In this document: positions 10,491-22,974 of the stretch, one piece after another | Numbering within the stretch: position 1 is the stretch's first letter | Layout of the letters: the number at the start of each line of letters is the position of its first letter | NCBI GenBank assembly: GCA_015039465.1 | Contig: MU130371.1 | Span: forward strand, 38,137 to 102,136 | Direction of reading: 5' to 3' | Length of the DNA stretch: 64,000 nucleotides | Origin: Phlegmacium glaucopus | Taxonomy: Eukaryota > Basidiomycota > Agaricomycetes > Agaricales > Cortinariaceae | Translations under genes and position numbers: made by a program | The notes under the pieces: generated by a model | Seen by the model: only the letters and a program-made list of their open reading frames with translations | Told to the model about the DNA's origin: nothing | The model's database searches: none

Positions 10491-11351
10491 ATGGCCGAAA
10501 GACTAGAGCATGACCCTCATCTAGAAGCGATGCCAGATCATGCTAGCCAACACTACGACATCCTTCGAAATGCATTAACTCAAAACGGGATGACTATAGA
10601 ACAGGCAATTCACGCACTTGACCAATCCTGGACCCAAAATCACGATGAACGGATACAAAGATGGGATCAGCAAGTAATTGACGATGCCAACGTAGCAGAG
10701 GTAGTACAGCAGCAGGAAGACCAACTTCAGGCAGTCCAGGAACCACCAGCGCAACAGGAAGAGAGGACAAAAACCAAGAAGAAGAAGCCTCAAATGAAGG
10801 ACTTTGACAATACTGTCATTGTTGGTAACTACATCGCCCCAAGACCAGCCCAATATGCTCTGCGACGAATTGAAGATTTCGAATATGTGGAACTTTGGTA
10901 CCTCACACCGGAAGGATGTACCGATGCGACTCAGCACCAACACACACAAAACGACGACGCATTTGGTTTAACCAAGGTCAACGACACGATCTCATTGAAG
11001 TCGGTTTCTTCACTAAAGGCATCCAAGAATGTGGTACCCGATACGGAGCTGAGTTTTCGGCAGATGTCTATGGCCAAGAACATGTTCATACCACTAATGA
11101 CTAGATTCCAGTGGTCAGAGAAGGCTATCAATGCCTTTGCCCAACTCTTCACACAGTTGGAACTACACCCCTATCGTCAACGGGAATTCGGTGAACGGGC
11201 ACTCATCATTTACCAAGCACGAGTACGTCGGGAATGGCATGACCAACTCAAACTCAGATCCGCTTTCAACATTGGAGTAATAAACGAAGAGTTGCTTCAA
11301 AGTATCTACAAGGAGACACTAGACAGAGCTCAGCTCCTCTCGCTTAACGAG
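10491..11351 (+). CDS. DIRS-like Gag-like protein, copy 2 (open)
   Basis: An uninterrupted frame starts at MAERLEHDPHLE and reaches a probable donor site (AACGAG|GTCAGT) after 11351, giving about 287 residues for this exon. The N-terminal part has a helix rich in charged residues, then a Gln/Lys-rich linker with KTKKKK, then a C-terminal half ending RAQLLSLNE. Similarity to copy 1 extends over the whole length. Its open frame contrasts with the decayed copy 1, suggesting either a young insertion or retained use in trans. Function is inferred from position only. Confidence 0.65.
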
Positions 11352-11456
11352 GTCAGTTCAATATCATTGCTTCTCATTAAAACCGACTAACTGTTTCCCC
11401 CCCCCCTTTTTTCTTTCCCCTTTACACTTCTATATTATAACCAATCCAACCCCTCA

Positions 11457-11545
11457 TGCACCATGTGCTGTATACTACACGCCATGTCATTCGCACCACG
11501 CAACATGCACCGCGCACCATGCACCATGCACCATGCACCACATAT
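11457..11545 (+). repeat. GCACCAT heptamer array, copy 2
   Basis: Degenerate CACCATG/GCACCAT units lie in the putative intron, at the same place as in copy 1. Confidence 0.6.
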
Positions 11546-11592
11546 CGTACTTTGTATGCCATATACTACCAAATATATGCCAAAATACCAAC

Positions 11593-11925
11593 ATAAAGTT
11601 ACGGGCCGCTCGCAGCACCTTAACCACACAGGAAGGTCGTCAAGACCTATTGCGAACCCCCAGGCGACACAATCGCCATGAGATGGATCAGCGCTATGCC
11701 AGGACAGCCGGTGGCAGCAGCCGCCTTCATGACCGCTCACGCTCTCGGTCACCCACACGACAGGCATCGAACACCCCTTCACGTCGTCGTTTTTCTCCCC
11801 CACCATACACTTTCTACACCCCTCCACAACACTCAGCTTCCCACAATACATCATTCCAGCACAATCCCTCCTTCGATGACAAGGATGATGCTCTACCGGG
11901 TAACCAAACAGACAACCTCTGGTAA
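11593..11925 (+). pseudogene. N-terminal remnant of the DIRS-like RT exon
   Basis: Starting at the probable acceptor before TTACGGGC, this gives an Arg/Ser-rich stretch (RSRSPTRQASNTPSRRRF) and a Pro-rich FSPPPYTFY segment matching copy 1 near 4500. The frame ends at the deletion junction near 11925. It never reaches the RT catalytic region. Confidence 0.55.
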
Positions 11926-12199
11926 ACACGGGCACAGTAGTCTACCTCCTAGCAGTTGGGGAACGAGACTCACTCGTCGCGTCGTCAGACTCCTATGACA
12001 TGGGTGTCGCAGCTCGTCTCTCCCCAATCTGGCCTGGAAGGCTACTCGGGTCGGGAAGCGCTTCGCGCTTTCACCCAACTTGCCATCAGCTTTCATTTCG
12101 CAACGCTTAGTTTCTATTCTATTAATATATACCCCTGCCCAGCATCAACCGTGGTTGATCTGGGGTTCATATGCTTAGACAACGAGTGAATACGCAAAG

Positions 12200-13090
12200 A
12201 TACAGTCGTTTGCCTTCTGTTTTACACACGAAATTCACAGCCTAGAGACTGACAGTCACAGTTCCACGCATCCCTGACCCGTGCTGGCGAGCCTCGTCAG
12301 GACCTTTTGGTGAGTATACACCTACCCGATGCTTCTGGTACAGGCGCCTGGAGGGGATATTATACTTTACAATTATGATAGTTCATCGAGTCTCGAATTA
12401 GTCTCTACTATGATTCAGTATGAAGATCCTGGAGGCCACGATCTGTCTGCAACCCTTTGCGGATCCTATTCGGCTAAACTTGATTGACAGATGGCCCCAT
12501 CAAAGTGAATTCCTTTGTACAAAACAAAAATACAAACGACTGTAAAAGAATAAATGGGACTCGCAACTCCTTTGAACTCACCCCCATTTTTTCCTCTTGT
12601 CCTTTTTTGGTGGATGATGAGCGCTCATGCTCAGGATTTGAACTTGAAGTTACTCTGGGGGAGACTTGAATTCAGTGAGTTGGTATTTTATGCCGTATTG
12701 ATCTTACCAAAGTTATGTAGCTTCAGCTTCAATAGTTGGTAGTGTTGCCCCGACATCGTATGTTTGTCCACTTATGTGAGCCCAGCTGTTCATTGATCGG
12801 ACTCTCGTTCTGGTAGGTCCTCAACAGTAGGGACCAGTTCAATCGTTGCCAGCGTCGTTGCCAGCGTCGCGGCGCCGCCGACCCCTTCGCTCGTTGGCGC
12901 CGGGGGGCCACTGGGACCGAGCGCGTTATCTGCCGAGTATGATGAATCCCTCTGAATATATGGCCATTCCTTACTGATCAACTCAAACGTTCAACCCCTA
13001 CCACTTTGACTACTAGCTCTTCATCGTGAGTCGTTATCCTCCAACGCGATAAGACCGTTAATTTGTCCTTGTCGTTTTTCTTTCTGAAAG
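12200..13090. other. Upstream region of PPPY gene B
   Basis: No complete exon could be fixed. From 12460 onward the sequence is closely related to 1-620, including an ATGAGCGCTCA start-like site at 12617, a GTGAGTTG donor-like site, and the TATGATGAATCCCTCTGAAT block. These are probably 5' exons and introns of the membrane protein gene. A GC-rich stretch near 12840-12920 is unique to this copy. Confidence 0.45.
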
Positions 13091-13562
13091 AACATCGAAT
13101 TTCATAACTTCCTCGTCCTCGTCCTCGTCCTCATCCCCCACATCCACCTCCAGAAATTCTTCTCCACCTGTTGTGGTAATAACGCTCCCCGGGGAAATTA
13201 CTACCGTCACGACAGCATCCACAGGAGGACAGACATCTGCTATTAGCTCGAGTAACACCGTAACAGCACTAGCGACATCTACCATTAGCTCGAGTGGGAG
13301 TAACCCAGCCCCTGCAAAAGGCTTTCTGGCGAATAGGGTTCTGTCGGGTACCGTTTTTGGTTTAGTCGGTCTTGTTAGCCTCATATTTCTCATTGTTATC
13401 GCAAGTTGTGTCATCAAGCGAAGACGCAAGAAGAAACTATTAGAGGACGCCGTGCCAGTGAGGTTTGAACCCGTGATGGGAACCGATACAATGAGGAAAC
13501 AAATACCTAGGAATTATCAAACGGATCCCCCCCCATACCATCTTGACCCACCTTCCAATTGA
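13091..13562 (+). CDS. Ser/Thr-rich single-pass membrane protein with PPPY tail, copy B (terminal exon)
   Basis: After the acceptor TTTCTGAAAG the frame is open to 13562. It starts with a Ser run encoded by TCG/TCC repeats, then a Thr-rich ectodomain shorter than in copy A. The helix FGLVGLVSLIFLIVIASCVI is followed by KRRRKKK and the tail TDPPPYHLDPPSN. The 3' UTR again carries AATAAA (13732). The membrane segment and tail are nearly identical to copies A and C, while the ectodomain differs. That pattern suggests constraint on the cytoplasmic tail. The first exons are unresolved. Confidence 0.7.
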
Positions 13563-13884
13563 TCAGGTCCATCGAAATCCGGGGCTCGAGATATCCATCA
13601 TAATCACTCACTTTCCGACAGTTACTATTGCTTCCAGATGTCGACAAGTTGGTCTATACTCTCACCTTCACCCTCGCCCTCACTCCCACCCCATTCCTTT
13701 TGCTTTTTGTCGCTCTTTTGTAATAAATCACAACATCACCTGTACAACCAGTCAAACATCATATATATATACATTTTATGATGAACGCTTCCCTAAAGTC
13801 TTTGCCGATCATCTAGCATTAGAGGGACCCGAATTGCCAAGATCATCTGAGTTTTGGCTTTGAGATACGTCTTCAATCATCAAG

Positions 13885-14480
13885 TTGAAGTTATATCGAG
13901 AGCGCTATTCCCGGCGACGTTCTAGATAACATACCAACCAAGTTATACTCAGCACAGCTACGCATATACATAGCATAGAAATCATACCATTGCGGAACTG
14001 GGGAGGCAAGCATGACCGCACTGGGACGTTCTTGATCATCGTCGGCACATATCTGATTCGCCCATCTAGAACTGCATTAAAATGTGATCAGGAAATATCG
14101 GGAGCTTCCGTGCAGATTTGCCTGTATATCATAAGAAGCACCAGCTAAATTATATTAACAGTCGTGAGTGGATTGCAACTCCCAGGACATACGAGGTCAC
14201 AATATGCGAAATAATTTAAGCGCTGTAGGACTGCTCCATGTGAGAAGACCATATTGAACATACTGTTAAAGCTAGGGCCATGTAGACAAAGACAGGCTAT
14301 CGCACGTGAGTGTGATCCGTTCAAGTGTAGATCGATTGCCAGCGCCATCGATCCAGAGGGGATAGGAACCTGTACTCTTTATTAGCAAAAAACAATACTA
14401 ACTGCGTGTCAAACCCACCGATCTGCTTCACAGAATATCCACAAATCGCCTGCAACCATTGTCTCATGAGGTTGTTAGAA
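13885..14480 (-). pseudogene. ACS-family MFS transporter relic b
   Basis: It is homologous over its length to relics a, c and d (CGAGAGCG...CTATTCCCGG at the left edge, then the exon around the GTAAGT-like donor). The conserved exon carrying the ICANDDQER-type motif is partly deleted between about 14000 and 14020. No continuous frame remains. Confidence 0.5.
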
Positions 14481-14489
14481 CCGTCTCAC

Positions 14490-15018
14490 CAGAGATTGCA
14501 TAGGAAAGAAGGATGAAGAGGGGCTACTTACGAGTGCACTACAAGCATACCACCCTCCATCTAGTCAAAACTCTGCGGGCGAGACGCCAAGACAATATGG
14601 AAGTGTTAGGTTGCTGAATGTGTAAAGCGGGGTCATTGAGCCGTTCATACGCCAAGACGCGTTCCTACAGATAAGATCAGATATAAGGTATGAGGATCCT
14701 CAGAGTCACTTTAAAGAACATCCGTTTACATACAACCCATCGCTAACCGCGTCTGCCCAGATGTTCGTTCAAATTCCTATAAGATAAGATTTTTTCAAAC
14801 ACAAGATAAGTCACCCTTGCAAAGGTATAAATGGAAATATTCCGCATACTTTTAGACCGCACCCCTGCAGAATTCAGAGAATCTATAAGTGTCTCAGTAT
14901 TTCTATATAGGTTGTGAAAATTGTGTTTATCAACATCAAACCTGAACTGGTGAAGATGCCTGACCGTATCCCCAGTTCTCTGGGTTTTTATCATCTTTTG
15001 AATCTATGAGCAGGTAAA
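14490..15018. other. Spacer, no gene recognised
   Basis: The part near 14730-14850 is homologous to 18705-18830 and so belongs to the duplicated unit. No coding region is supported. Confidence 0.4.
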
Positions 15019-15600
15019 TCAAGCGACGGAGATCATTGACAACACGAACGATTCAAAGATATAATGTGTTCCAACAAAAGTCGAAGATTCTGCAATTCCT
15101 TGGAAGAAACGGATGGCATAAATCTGTAACAATGCATTATCAGGATATGGATAGATGGACATATATAATTGAACCACCCTGTTCCACATTCCTGACGACA
15201 CTGGTACAAGGTGTAGATTGCTGTTTTCTGCCAATGAACTGTAATTTGGGCAGTCGAGGAGCCTCCAACGCACACAACGCCAGGCGTTCAGGGCGCTGAA
15301 GTACCAGGTAACGAAAAATGGGTACATCCTCCGGTTCAGTTCGGAGAGCCTCCAAGAACGGCCGAATTGACTAGGGACTGAACCAATATTTTGATTCCTT
15401 TCGTAGAGGTATGAGGGTTCCGAAGTTCCTGAAATATCTGCAACTCCAAAGATGGGTCGAAGAACACAACTCCAAGTTCGACATGTTCCTTGTCCTACTT
15501 GATATAATTGGAGAGATCTTGAGTGGAACTCGCGATTATGCCGAGGTGAATTGAGATTCCCAAATGAGGGCAATGAGCCCGCCTTGAAAGCGTTACTTTC
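15019..15600 (-). pseudogene. MFS transporter N-terminal relic, probably ACS family
   Basis: A minus-strand segment reads IYAIRFFQGIAESSTFVGTH, which fits the conserved loop between helices 4 and 5 of ACS-family permeases. Upstream, MYPFFVTWYFSALNAW could be an early helix. Frames are broken, so it is a relic. It could be the missing N-terminal half corresponding to relic b, separated by spacer DNA. The family assignment rests on this short motif and the neighbouring C-terminal relics. Confidence 0.4.
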
Positions 15601-17074
15601 TGTTCATACTCTCCCCGAGGTGGTTCGTTATGAGGAGCGTCCGGCTCTTGCTCGGCTGGAGGTGTGTCAACGAGGAGGCTGGTAGAGATACCCTTCCACC
15701 CGGGACGAGGGAAAGGAATTGTACGCTAGAATAGACATTAAACATCAAGGAATCCTGACTGTCGGCTTGTCTACGGTACCTTCCACCTTTCTTGTCGAAG
15801 AGGTCACCGAGCTTCGTTATTTTCAACTATTTGGATCTGAGGTCGTCGTGAACCTCCTGGATAGCCTGTGGTAGACCCTATGATTGCCTGCGATTAGAGA
15901 GCTACCACATAAATAGTGAAAAAAAACCATGTCAGTTCCTCCCAGGGCCTCTCGTAAGAGCCTGAATTGAATGTCGAGGAGGCATCGGCCTGCAGGAGCA
16001 GGATGAGGGGTGAATAGAAGTTAGCTGGCAAAAATGGCAGAAGACGAATCATCAGTTCTTGATGAGTTGGGGCGGTTCGAATGTCGTAAATATCTTCAGA
16101 GTCGTTGTGCTGAGGCCCATTGGCGGTCAAAAGATGGCTATCTCATTGTCAACAGAGGATCTCCAAAGACGAGGCAAATCACATTTTGTGTTGGTGCTCT
16201 TGACAACGAACGCTGAGTCAATACTCCAACAGTCAACCTCAACAGTAACAATGGCAATATCCTTCGTTGGAATGATACGATCTCTCTACTCAGCATAGCG
16301 CAGATGGAGATTTGTGACCAATTGATGATTTCGGCGACATGAAGGCTTCTCGTTGTGCTAGGTCCTATCGCTCAATAACGGGGGTATGTATTCTGTAGAT
16401 TGACGGTGCGTGGGAAAGAGAAGGTTGCTGTGCGACGCATCGACGGTGGGTGAAAACTGCCGATGATCACTTGGATAAAGACACCACTCTAACCGAGTCT
16501 CAAGATCTCATACCTCGAGATGTGATATTTGTCTGAGTAATCGACGTTGGCATGGGCCCCACGATTCCATGGGTTAAAAGAATAAATGGGACTCGTAACT
16601 CCTTTGCCAAAACTCACCCTCATTTTTACTCTTGTTTCTTTTTTTGGTGTTTGATGAGCGTTCAGGCTCGGGAATGGGAGTTACTCCAGGAGAGACAATT
16701 CCGTGAGTTGATGTTTTCTGCCACTTGAATCTTACCAAAGCTATGTACTTTTACCTCAAGTCGGTCCTGGCCCGGTAGTGTATGTTTGTCTACGTGTGTG
16801 AGGCCCAGCTGTTCATTGATCGGACTCTCGTTCTGGTAGGCTCACAACAACAAAGCCCAAGTCAATTGACAACTTGAAGACATCGAGAACATCGAGCACG
16901 TCATTTGCCGAGTACTAGTATGAATCCCTCTGAATATATGGCCACTCCTTACTGATTCACCCAAAAGTTCAACCTCCACCACTTGGACTACTAGCTCTTC
17001 ATCGTGAGTCGTTAGTTCCGTCCTACAACGCGATGAGACCGTTAAATTTTCCCTGTCATTTTTCTTTCTCAAAG
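15601..17074. other. Spacer and probable 5' region of PPPY gene C
   Basis: No gene is supported in 15601-16560. From about 16575 the sequence is again homologous to the 5' block of copies A and B, including the GTGAGTTGAT donor-like site and the CTGTTCATTGATCGGACTC piece. Confidence 0.4.
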
Positions 17075-17474
17075 AACATCGAGTTCCACAACTTCCTCGT
17101 CCCCTACATCCACCTCCACAAATTCGTCTCCGCCTGTAACGGTCTTCGGGAAAACTGTCACCGTCACGATAGCATCCTCAGGAGGACAGACATCTGCCGT
17201 CGTTGGCTGGAGTAACCCAGCCCCTGAAAAAGGCTTTCTGGTGAATAGGGTTATGTCGGGTACTGCTCTGGATTTAGTCGGTCTTGTTAGCCTCATATTT
17301 CTCATTGTTATCGCAAGTTGTGTCATCAAGCGAAGACGCAAGAAGAAACTATTAGAGGAGGCCTTGCCAGTGAGGTTTCATCCCGTGATGGGAACCGATA
17401 CAACGAGGAAACAAAGACCTAGGAATTATCAAACGGATCCCCCCCCATACCATCTTGGTCCACCTTTCAATTGA
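17075..17474 (+). CDS. Ser/Thr-rich single-pass membrane protein with PPPY tail, copy C (terminal exon)
   Basis: The acceptor TTTCTCAAAG precedes an exon open to the TGA at 17474. The ectodomain is short, with a single VTIASSGGQTSAVV-like unit. The membrane helix LVGLVSLIFLIVIASCVI, the KRRRKKK stop-transfer and the TDPPPYHLGPPFN tail match copies A and B. The first exons lie in the conserved block beginning near 16650 but could not be fixed. Expression and function are unproven; conservation of the PY motif in all four copies is the best evidence for function. Confidence 0.65.
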
Positions 17475-17794
17475 TCCGGTCCATCGAACTCCAGGGCTCT
17501 AGATCTCCATCATAATCACTCACTTTCCGACAGTTACTATTGCTTCCAGATTTCGACAAGTTGTTCTATACCCTCACCTTCACCTTCACCTCACTCCCAC
17601 CCCCTTCCCTTTGATCTTGGTCGCTCTTTTGTAATAAATCACAACGCCACCTGTACAACCAGTAAAACATATATATATACATTGTATGATGAACGCTTCC
17701 CTTAAGTCTTTGCCCATCACCTAGCGTTAGAGGAGCCCGAATCGCCAAGATGATCTGAGTTTTTGCTTTGAGATACGTCGTCAATCGTCAAGTT

Positions 17795-18530
17795 AAAGTT
17801 ATCTCTAGAGCGCTATTCCCAGTGGCGTTCCAGATAATAGACCAACCAAGTTATACCCAGCACAGCTACGCATATACATAGCATAGAGATCATTCCATTG
17901 CGGAACCGGGGTGCGTTGGTCTCTGGATAGAACATAATTGACCACTAAGCCATTGATGATATTGTTGCACATGCTATAATTAATCGTTTGTTTATTCTCC
18001 GCATCATTGTCAATGCAGATAATTGAAGGGTCATACTTCATAGAGACAAGTACGACCGCACGTTCTTGATCATCGTCGGCACATATCTGATTCGCCCATC
18101 TAAAAATGGATTAAAACACGATCAGGAAGAGTTGGGAGTAGCTGCTATATAAACTTACGCAAATGTAGTTGTCTAGTCCAGCATAAGAAGCACCAACTAA
18201 TTCTGTCGACAGGTCGTGAGTGAATTGCAACTCCTAAGACATATGAGCTCACAATATGCGAAAGAGCTTCAGCGCTATGGGACTGCTCCATATGAGTTGA
18301 GGATACTATTACAGCTAGAGCCCATGTAGACAAGGACAAGCCATCGCATGCGAGTGTGATCCGTTCAAGCAGCACAAATCAGTGTAGACACAATTACCAG
18401 CGCCATCGATCCAGAGGGATAGAAACCTGTACTCTTTATTAGCAAAAAAAGAACACTGACTGGGCGTCAAACCCACCGATCTGCTTCACAGAATATCCGC
18501 CGCTGCATTGTCCCATGAGGTGGGGTCATT
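17795..18530 (-). pseudogene. ACS-family MFS transporter relic c
   Basis: It is collinear with relic a. Minus-strand exon remnants include a donor GTAAGTTTATAT near 18155 and the VLSRDQRTPVPQW region, where relic a has VLYPATDAP. Stops and small deletions interrupt every frame. It directly follows copy C of the PPPY gene, repeating the gene-plus-relic order of units A, B and D. Confidence 0.5.
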
Positions 18531-19653
18531 GAGCCGTTCATACTTCAAGACGCGTCCCTACCGATAAGATCAGATATATAAGTATCCCTGATTTGACAGA
18601 TAGAATACCTTTGTTGTCCGAGGAAGGCCCGGGTGATTACGCCGCCGATGATGAACCTTGTTATTTTGGAACATCAACCAACTTAGAATAACTTTAAAGA
18701 ACATCTGTTCACATACAGCCATCAGCAACCGCTTCTGCCCAGATGTCCGTTCAAATTCCTAGGAAGACAAGATTTCCAAATACAAGAATAAGTCACCTTT
18801 GCAAAGGTATAAATGGAGAGAATCCGCATACCTATAAGTACCATTACTGCCTTTATACAGTTGTACATGATTTGTGGCCTTGGACTTCTACAGACGCTAA
18901 CAAACCTTTGCTTAATGGTGGGATAAGGTTGGGATAAGGTTAGGTAAGGTTAGGTAGGTCAATGTCACATTGTGACAACCCGATCCCGATGGCCCTTGGC
19001 CATGCAACGAGGACCCAGGCCGACGAAAAAGGAAGAGAAGTCGAAGGCTCATAAGTAAAGGTCGACCATGTCCTTCTCGGTAACGGTATGCCTCACATGT
19101 GAACAATTATTTGGGACTAAGGTGGAACGAGGCGCCTGGAAGCCGAGTCGTTTCCTCTGGTTGCAAAACCTTGTTCTCTTTGAAATCACCCTGATTTTTC
19201 CTCTTGTTCCTTTGTTGGTATTTTATAAGCGTTTAGGCTCAGGATTTTCAGTTACTCCAGGAGAGACAACTCACTGGCACTACAGGTGAGTTTGTGTTTT
19301 CTGCGCGTGCCACATTAATCTTACCAAAGCTTTGTACTTTTACTAGTAGATCTCCCGTATGTTTTTCTACTTGTATGAGCCCAGCTGTTCATTGATTGCT
19401 CATTCTGGTAGTGGCAACGGCGCGACGCCTACGTCATCAACAGAGGCCACTGCAACTCAACCGGGAACATGTCGAGCACGTCATCTGCCCAGTATGATGA
19501 GTCCCTCTGAGTATATGCCACTCCTTACTGATTAACTCAAAATTTCAACCTCCACCCCTTCGACTACTAGCTCTTCACCGTGAGTCGTTGGTTCCGTTCT
19601 ACAACACGATACAAAAAAAGCTAATTTTTCGGTGTCGTTTTTCTTTCTCAAAG

Positions 19654-20062
19654 AACATTGAATTCCACAACTTCCTACTCCTCATCCTCTACATCCACAA
19701 ATTCTTCTCCACCTGTTGTAGTAACAACAGCCGCCGGGAATACTATCCAAGTTACCGCGACAGTATCCGCAGGACAGACATCTGCTATTAGCCCGAGTAA
19801 CCCAGCCCCTGCAGAAGCCCCTCTGGAGGATAGGGCTCTGCCTGGTCCTGTTTTTGGTTTAATCGGTCTTCTTAGCCTCATATTTCTCATTGTTATCGCA
19901 GATTGTATCATCAAGCGAAGACGCAAGAAGAAACTATCGGAGGAGGCCGTGTCAGCAGTGAGGTTTGATCCCACGATCGAAACCGATACAATGAGGAAAC
20001 AAAGACCTAGCAGTTATGAAACGGATCCCCCTCCATATCGTCTATATCCTACACAGCACTAA
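19654..20062 (+). CDS. Ser/Thr-rich single-pass membrane protein with PPPY tail, copy D (terminal exon)
   Basis: After the acceptor TTTCTCAAAG this exon encodes a short Ser/Thr-rich ectodomain, a helix FGLIGLLSLIFLIVIADCII with an Asp inside the membrane end, KRRRKKK, and the tail ETDPPPYRLYPTQH. It is the most divergent copy: the residues after PPPY differ from the other three, while PPPY itself is kept. A probable first-exon splice region (CACTACAG|GTGAGTTTG) is visible near 19285. A relic of the transporter follows on the other strand. Confidence 0.65.
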
Positions 20063-20389
20063 CGTTTAGGCCCACCTTTCAATTGATCCCATCCATCGAA
20101 CTCGGGCGCCCGAGATCTCGACCCTCACTTACGAGATGTTATTTCCGTCAGATTCCTATTGCTTCCAGATGTCGACAAGTTATGCTATACCCTCATCCTC
20201 ACTCCCCTTGTCCTCGTTTTTGTTGCTTTATGTCATAATTCACAATGTTATTTGTAAAACCAGTCAAATGTCTCATATATATACATTGTATGATGAACGC
20301 TCCCCTTAAGTCTTTACCTATCATCGAGCGTTAGAGGGATCCGAATCGCCAAGATCATCTGAGTTTTTTGCTTTGAGATACGTCTTCAA

Positions 20390-20950
20390 TCATCAAATCA
20401 TCTTGAGAGCGCCACTCCCGGTATTCCAGATAATAGACCAACCAAGTTATACCCGGCGTAGCTAATACGCATATGGTACATAGCATAGCAATCATTCCCT
20501 TGGGGAACCGGAGTGCATCGGTCGCCGGATAGAACACCACCGACCACCAAGCATTGATGATATTGTTGCAGATGCTATAATTAATCATTTCCTTATTCTC
20601 CGCATCATTGTAGATAATTGAAAGATCATATATCATGCTTCATGGAGGCAAGCTCGACCGCACGTTCTTGATCATCGTTGGCCCATCTAGAAATGAATTA
20701 AAAATACGATCGGGAAAAGTTGGGAGTACCTGCCATATAAACTTACGCAAATGTATGTAGTTGTCCGTCCAGCATAAGAAGCACCAACCAATTCTGTTGA
20801 AAGTTGTGAGTAAATTACGACTCCCAGGAAATAAAAACTCACAATATGCGAAGAATTTAAGCCTTATAGGACTGCTCCATATGAGAAGACATATTGAGGA
20901 CACTATTGAAGCTGGAGCCATGTAGACAACGACAGGCCATCGCACGCGAA
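20390..20950 (-). pseudogene. ACS-family MFS transporter relic d
   Basis: The minus strand gives NAWWSVVFYPATDALRFPKG, then MIAMLCTICVLATPGITW and LVYYLEYREW, a good match to the C-terminal helices of ACS permeases. The WANQICANDDQE segment is partly deleted at the exon start near 20680. The N-terminal half is absent. The right end (near 20961-21180) continues into sequence shared with 39640-39868, showing that this relic and the next 7-TM gene were duplicated together. Confidence 0.55.
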
Positions 20951-21184
20951 CTTACATAGTTAGTAATTTTGGTGTGCATGGGCTTTATTTAGGGTCGGCC
21001 TATATTTAATTGCGAAAGGAATTTTAATGGGATATGGGACTACGACTAGCTATGGATCACTATGATGATACAATGGCTATGTAAGTTATGGAACTATAGC
21101 TACTACTGGGTTACTACAGAATCCGTGGGAGCAGCTCAGGGTTTGTCTTGGGAATACAGTGTCCGACCGATACGAGAAGAACTC

Positions 21185-22334
21185 TCATTCATCTGTGTTC
21201 CCGGAGATTGGTGTAGGTGAATTTTCATTGGCCAACGCACACTGAATACTGCTGTTCAAAAATGAGGTCTGATGATTGTTGGCATTTCTCATTCCGACCC
21301 ACACCACGATCATTGTCGGCACAATTCCCTTTGAAAAACAAATTAAATGATAGAAGTGTAAGTGAAAATAAGTACGTACATAGATCATGGGCACCAGTCC
21401 GCTGAGCAGATAGAAAGCGTTGGAATCAAGGCTGAAAAGTAAGACCCAAAGTGATTCAACCACGAACAGTACTATGCCTGACTCGATTAGCATACATATG
21501 AGAGGTAGAAGGTCTTTTTTCCCCCGCGGATTACGTATGCACGAGCGTCGAAATGCCAGAGATGCCTTGATGATTTTGAATACTAGCAAGCCAGTGAATA
21601 TGGCGTTCACAGCCAGAGATAAAGAGAAAGACAATGTCCCGAAAGGAGAAAACCAGGCTGGCGGATTACTGAATTGCTTTGTCTTTCCAATTATGACCAA
21701 CTTGCCGATTAATGTTAATGAAGTAGCTGCATCGTAGAGTTAAGCCAGCATTAGGGTTTGCAGTGATTTTTAGCTTGACTTACCGAGCGATATTATTGAT
21801 AGAATGAAAGGAACAACTATAACGAGCACTTGGCGATTCCACACTACCCAACAACGGTATGTCTAAAGGTGCGATGGATGAGTAAAGTTCGGGTTTATTT
21901 TAAAAGAATTACAACATACCAGGACCCCTTGAGCGATGAAATCGATAAAAATAGAAATTGCGCTGGTAGTCATGTTCAGACGCCATAGTAGTGACTGTCT
22001 TCTTTGTCCACGCATCTGGGAGTTTATATGAATTAAGTCATGATCTAGGCGCCAGTCATAGTAGGTGCCTCACAATCATCAAGAATTCCTTAATAAAGTC
22101 AAGAACGAAAAAAGCAGTACATAGTCGATAGGAGATAAATGAGGGGGGTTCTGTCAACTCTCTTCCTCCGTGTATGAAGCTTGATATACAGAACAAATAA
22201 GACGCAGTAAAGCCCTGCAGATTAAATGGATTGAACGGGTGTAGGGAGATCGTATATCATGGATGTTTACCGTAGATTAGGCCTTCTAGAACGGTTCCAA
22301 TGAAAGTGGCCTCGAGGACAGTGAGACGTGACAT
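21185..22334 (-). pseudogene. 7-TM protein family, copy 1 (frameshifted)
   Basis: It aligns exon by exon with intact copy 2 (39870-41033). It starts MSRLTVLEATFIGTVLEGL, ends at 21185, and uses the same splice sites. An 11-nt deletion near 22124, relative to copies 2-4, shifts the frame inside the second membrane helix and leads to an early stop. The large last-but-one exon remains open (VIIGKTKQFSNPPAWF onward). It is therefore a recent pseudogene, unless splicing skips the lesion. Confidence 0.75.
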
Positions 22335-22974
22335 AGTAGCAGTATGGGGCTTCGCGTATTCAAACCCATAAACATCATCCTATATACCCCAGACCCGGCC
22401 ATCGTTTCTGGATTGCCTCAGAATCTATTGTTCTTGATCGGCGTAAATAAGTAAACTCTTGTAAATCAGCCTTCTTTCAATAATATAATCGCGTGCTACT
22501 CACCTTGTACTCACCAAATGGCCTACTTTGAACAAGTCTATCATGATGCAGCAGAAAATCATTTGCAGTGTCACTGCTTCGTTAGATAATCAAAACACAA
22601 CGTAAGTAGAACGTTTGATCCGGCTCGGACGAAAAGTTATTGAATATTATGTAAGAGTAAAGAGTCTGACTGATGGGGAGATTTTGATAATCAATCAATC
22701 ATGGAGGCTAGTTGTTAGTAGCTATTGGGGCAAAAACCCGAAGAGTTTTTGAAAAGGAGGTCGCTGTGTGGGTCGTGATTGGTCGAGAACAGATGTGTCG
22801 ACTCATGGAAAAAGGAAATTTGAAAGAATGAAACGGGCTGAAACTTTTATTGAAGTGAAGAGACATGCTGCGAAAAGGCCTCCAAGGCTCCACCTTTACA
22901 TCATGACAAAGTGGCGTGATTTGATGTTGAAAGGTCATAAATTTTGTGATAAAACAGTATATACATCATAAGTG

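Larger units (their letters stand above)
10143..12199 (+). mobile_element. DIRS-like element copy 2, internally deleted
   Basis: It shares the 5' leader, Gag-like gene, intron with heptamer array, and 3' end (CGGGTCGGGAAGCGCTTCGC to GAATACGCAAAG) with copy 1. Sequence matching copy 1 positions from about 4600 to 8480, i.e. RT, RNase H and recombinase, is absent. The junction is near 11920-11945. This makes it a non-autonomous derivative. It lacks both MITEs and the solo LTR seen in copy 1, so it serves as an empty-site reference. Confidence 0.8.
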
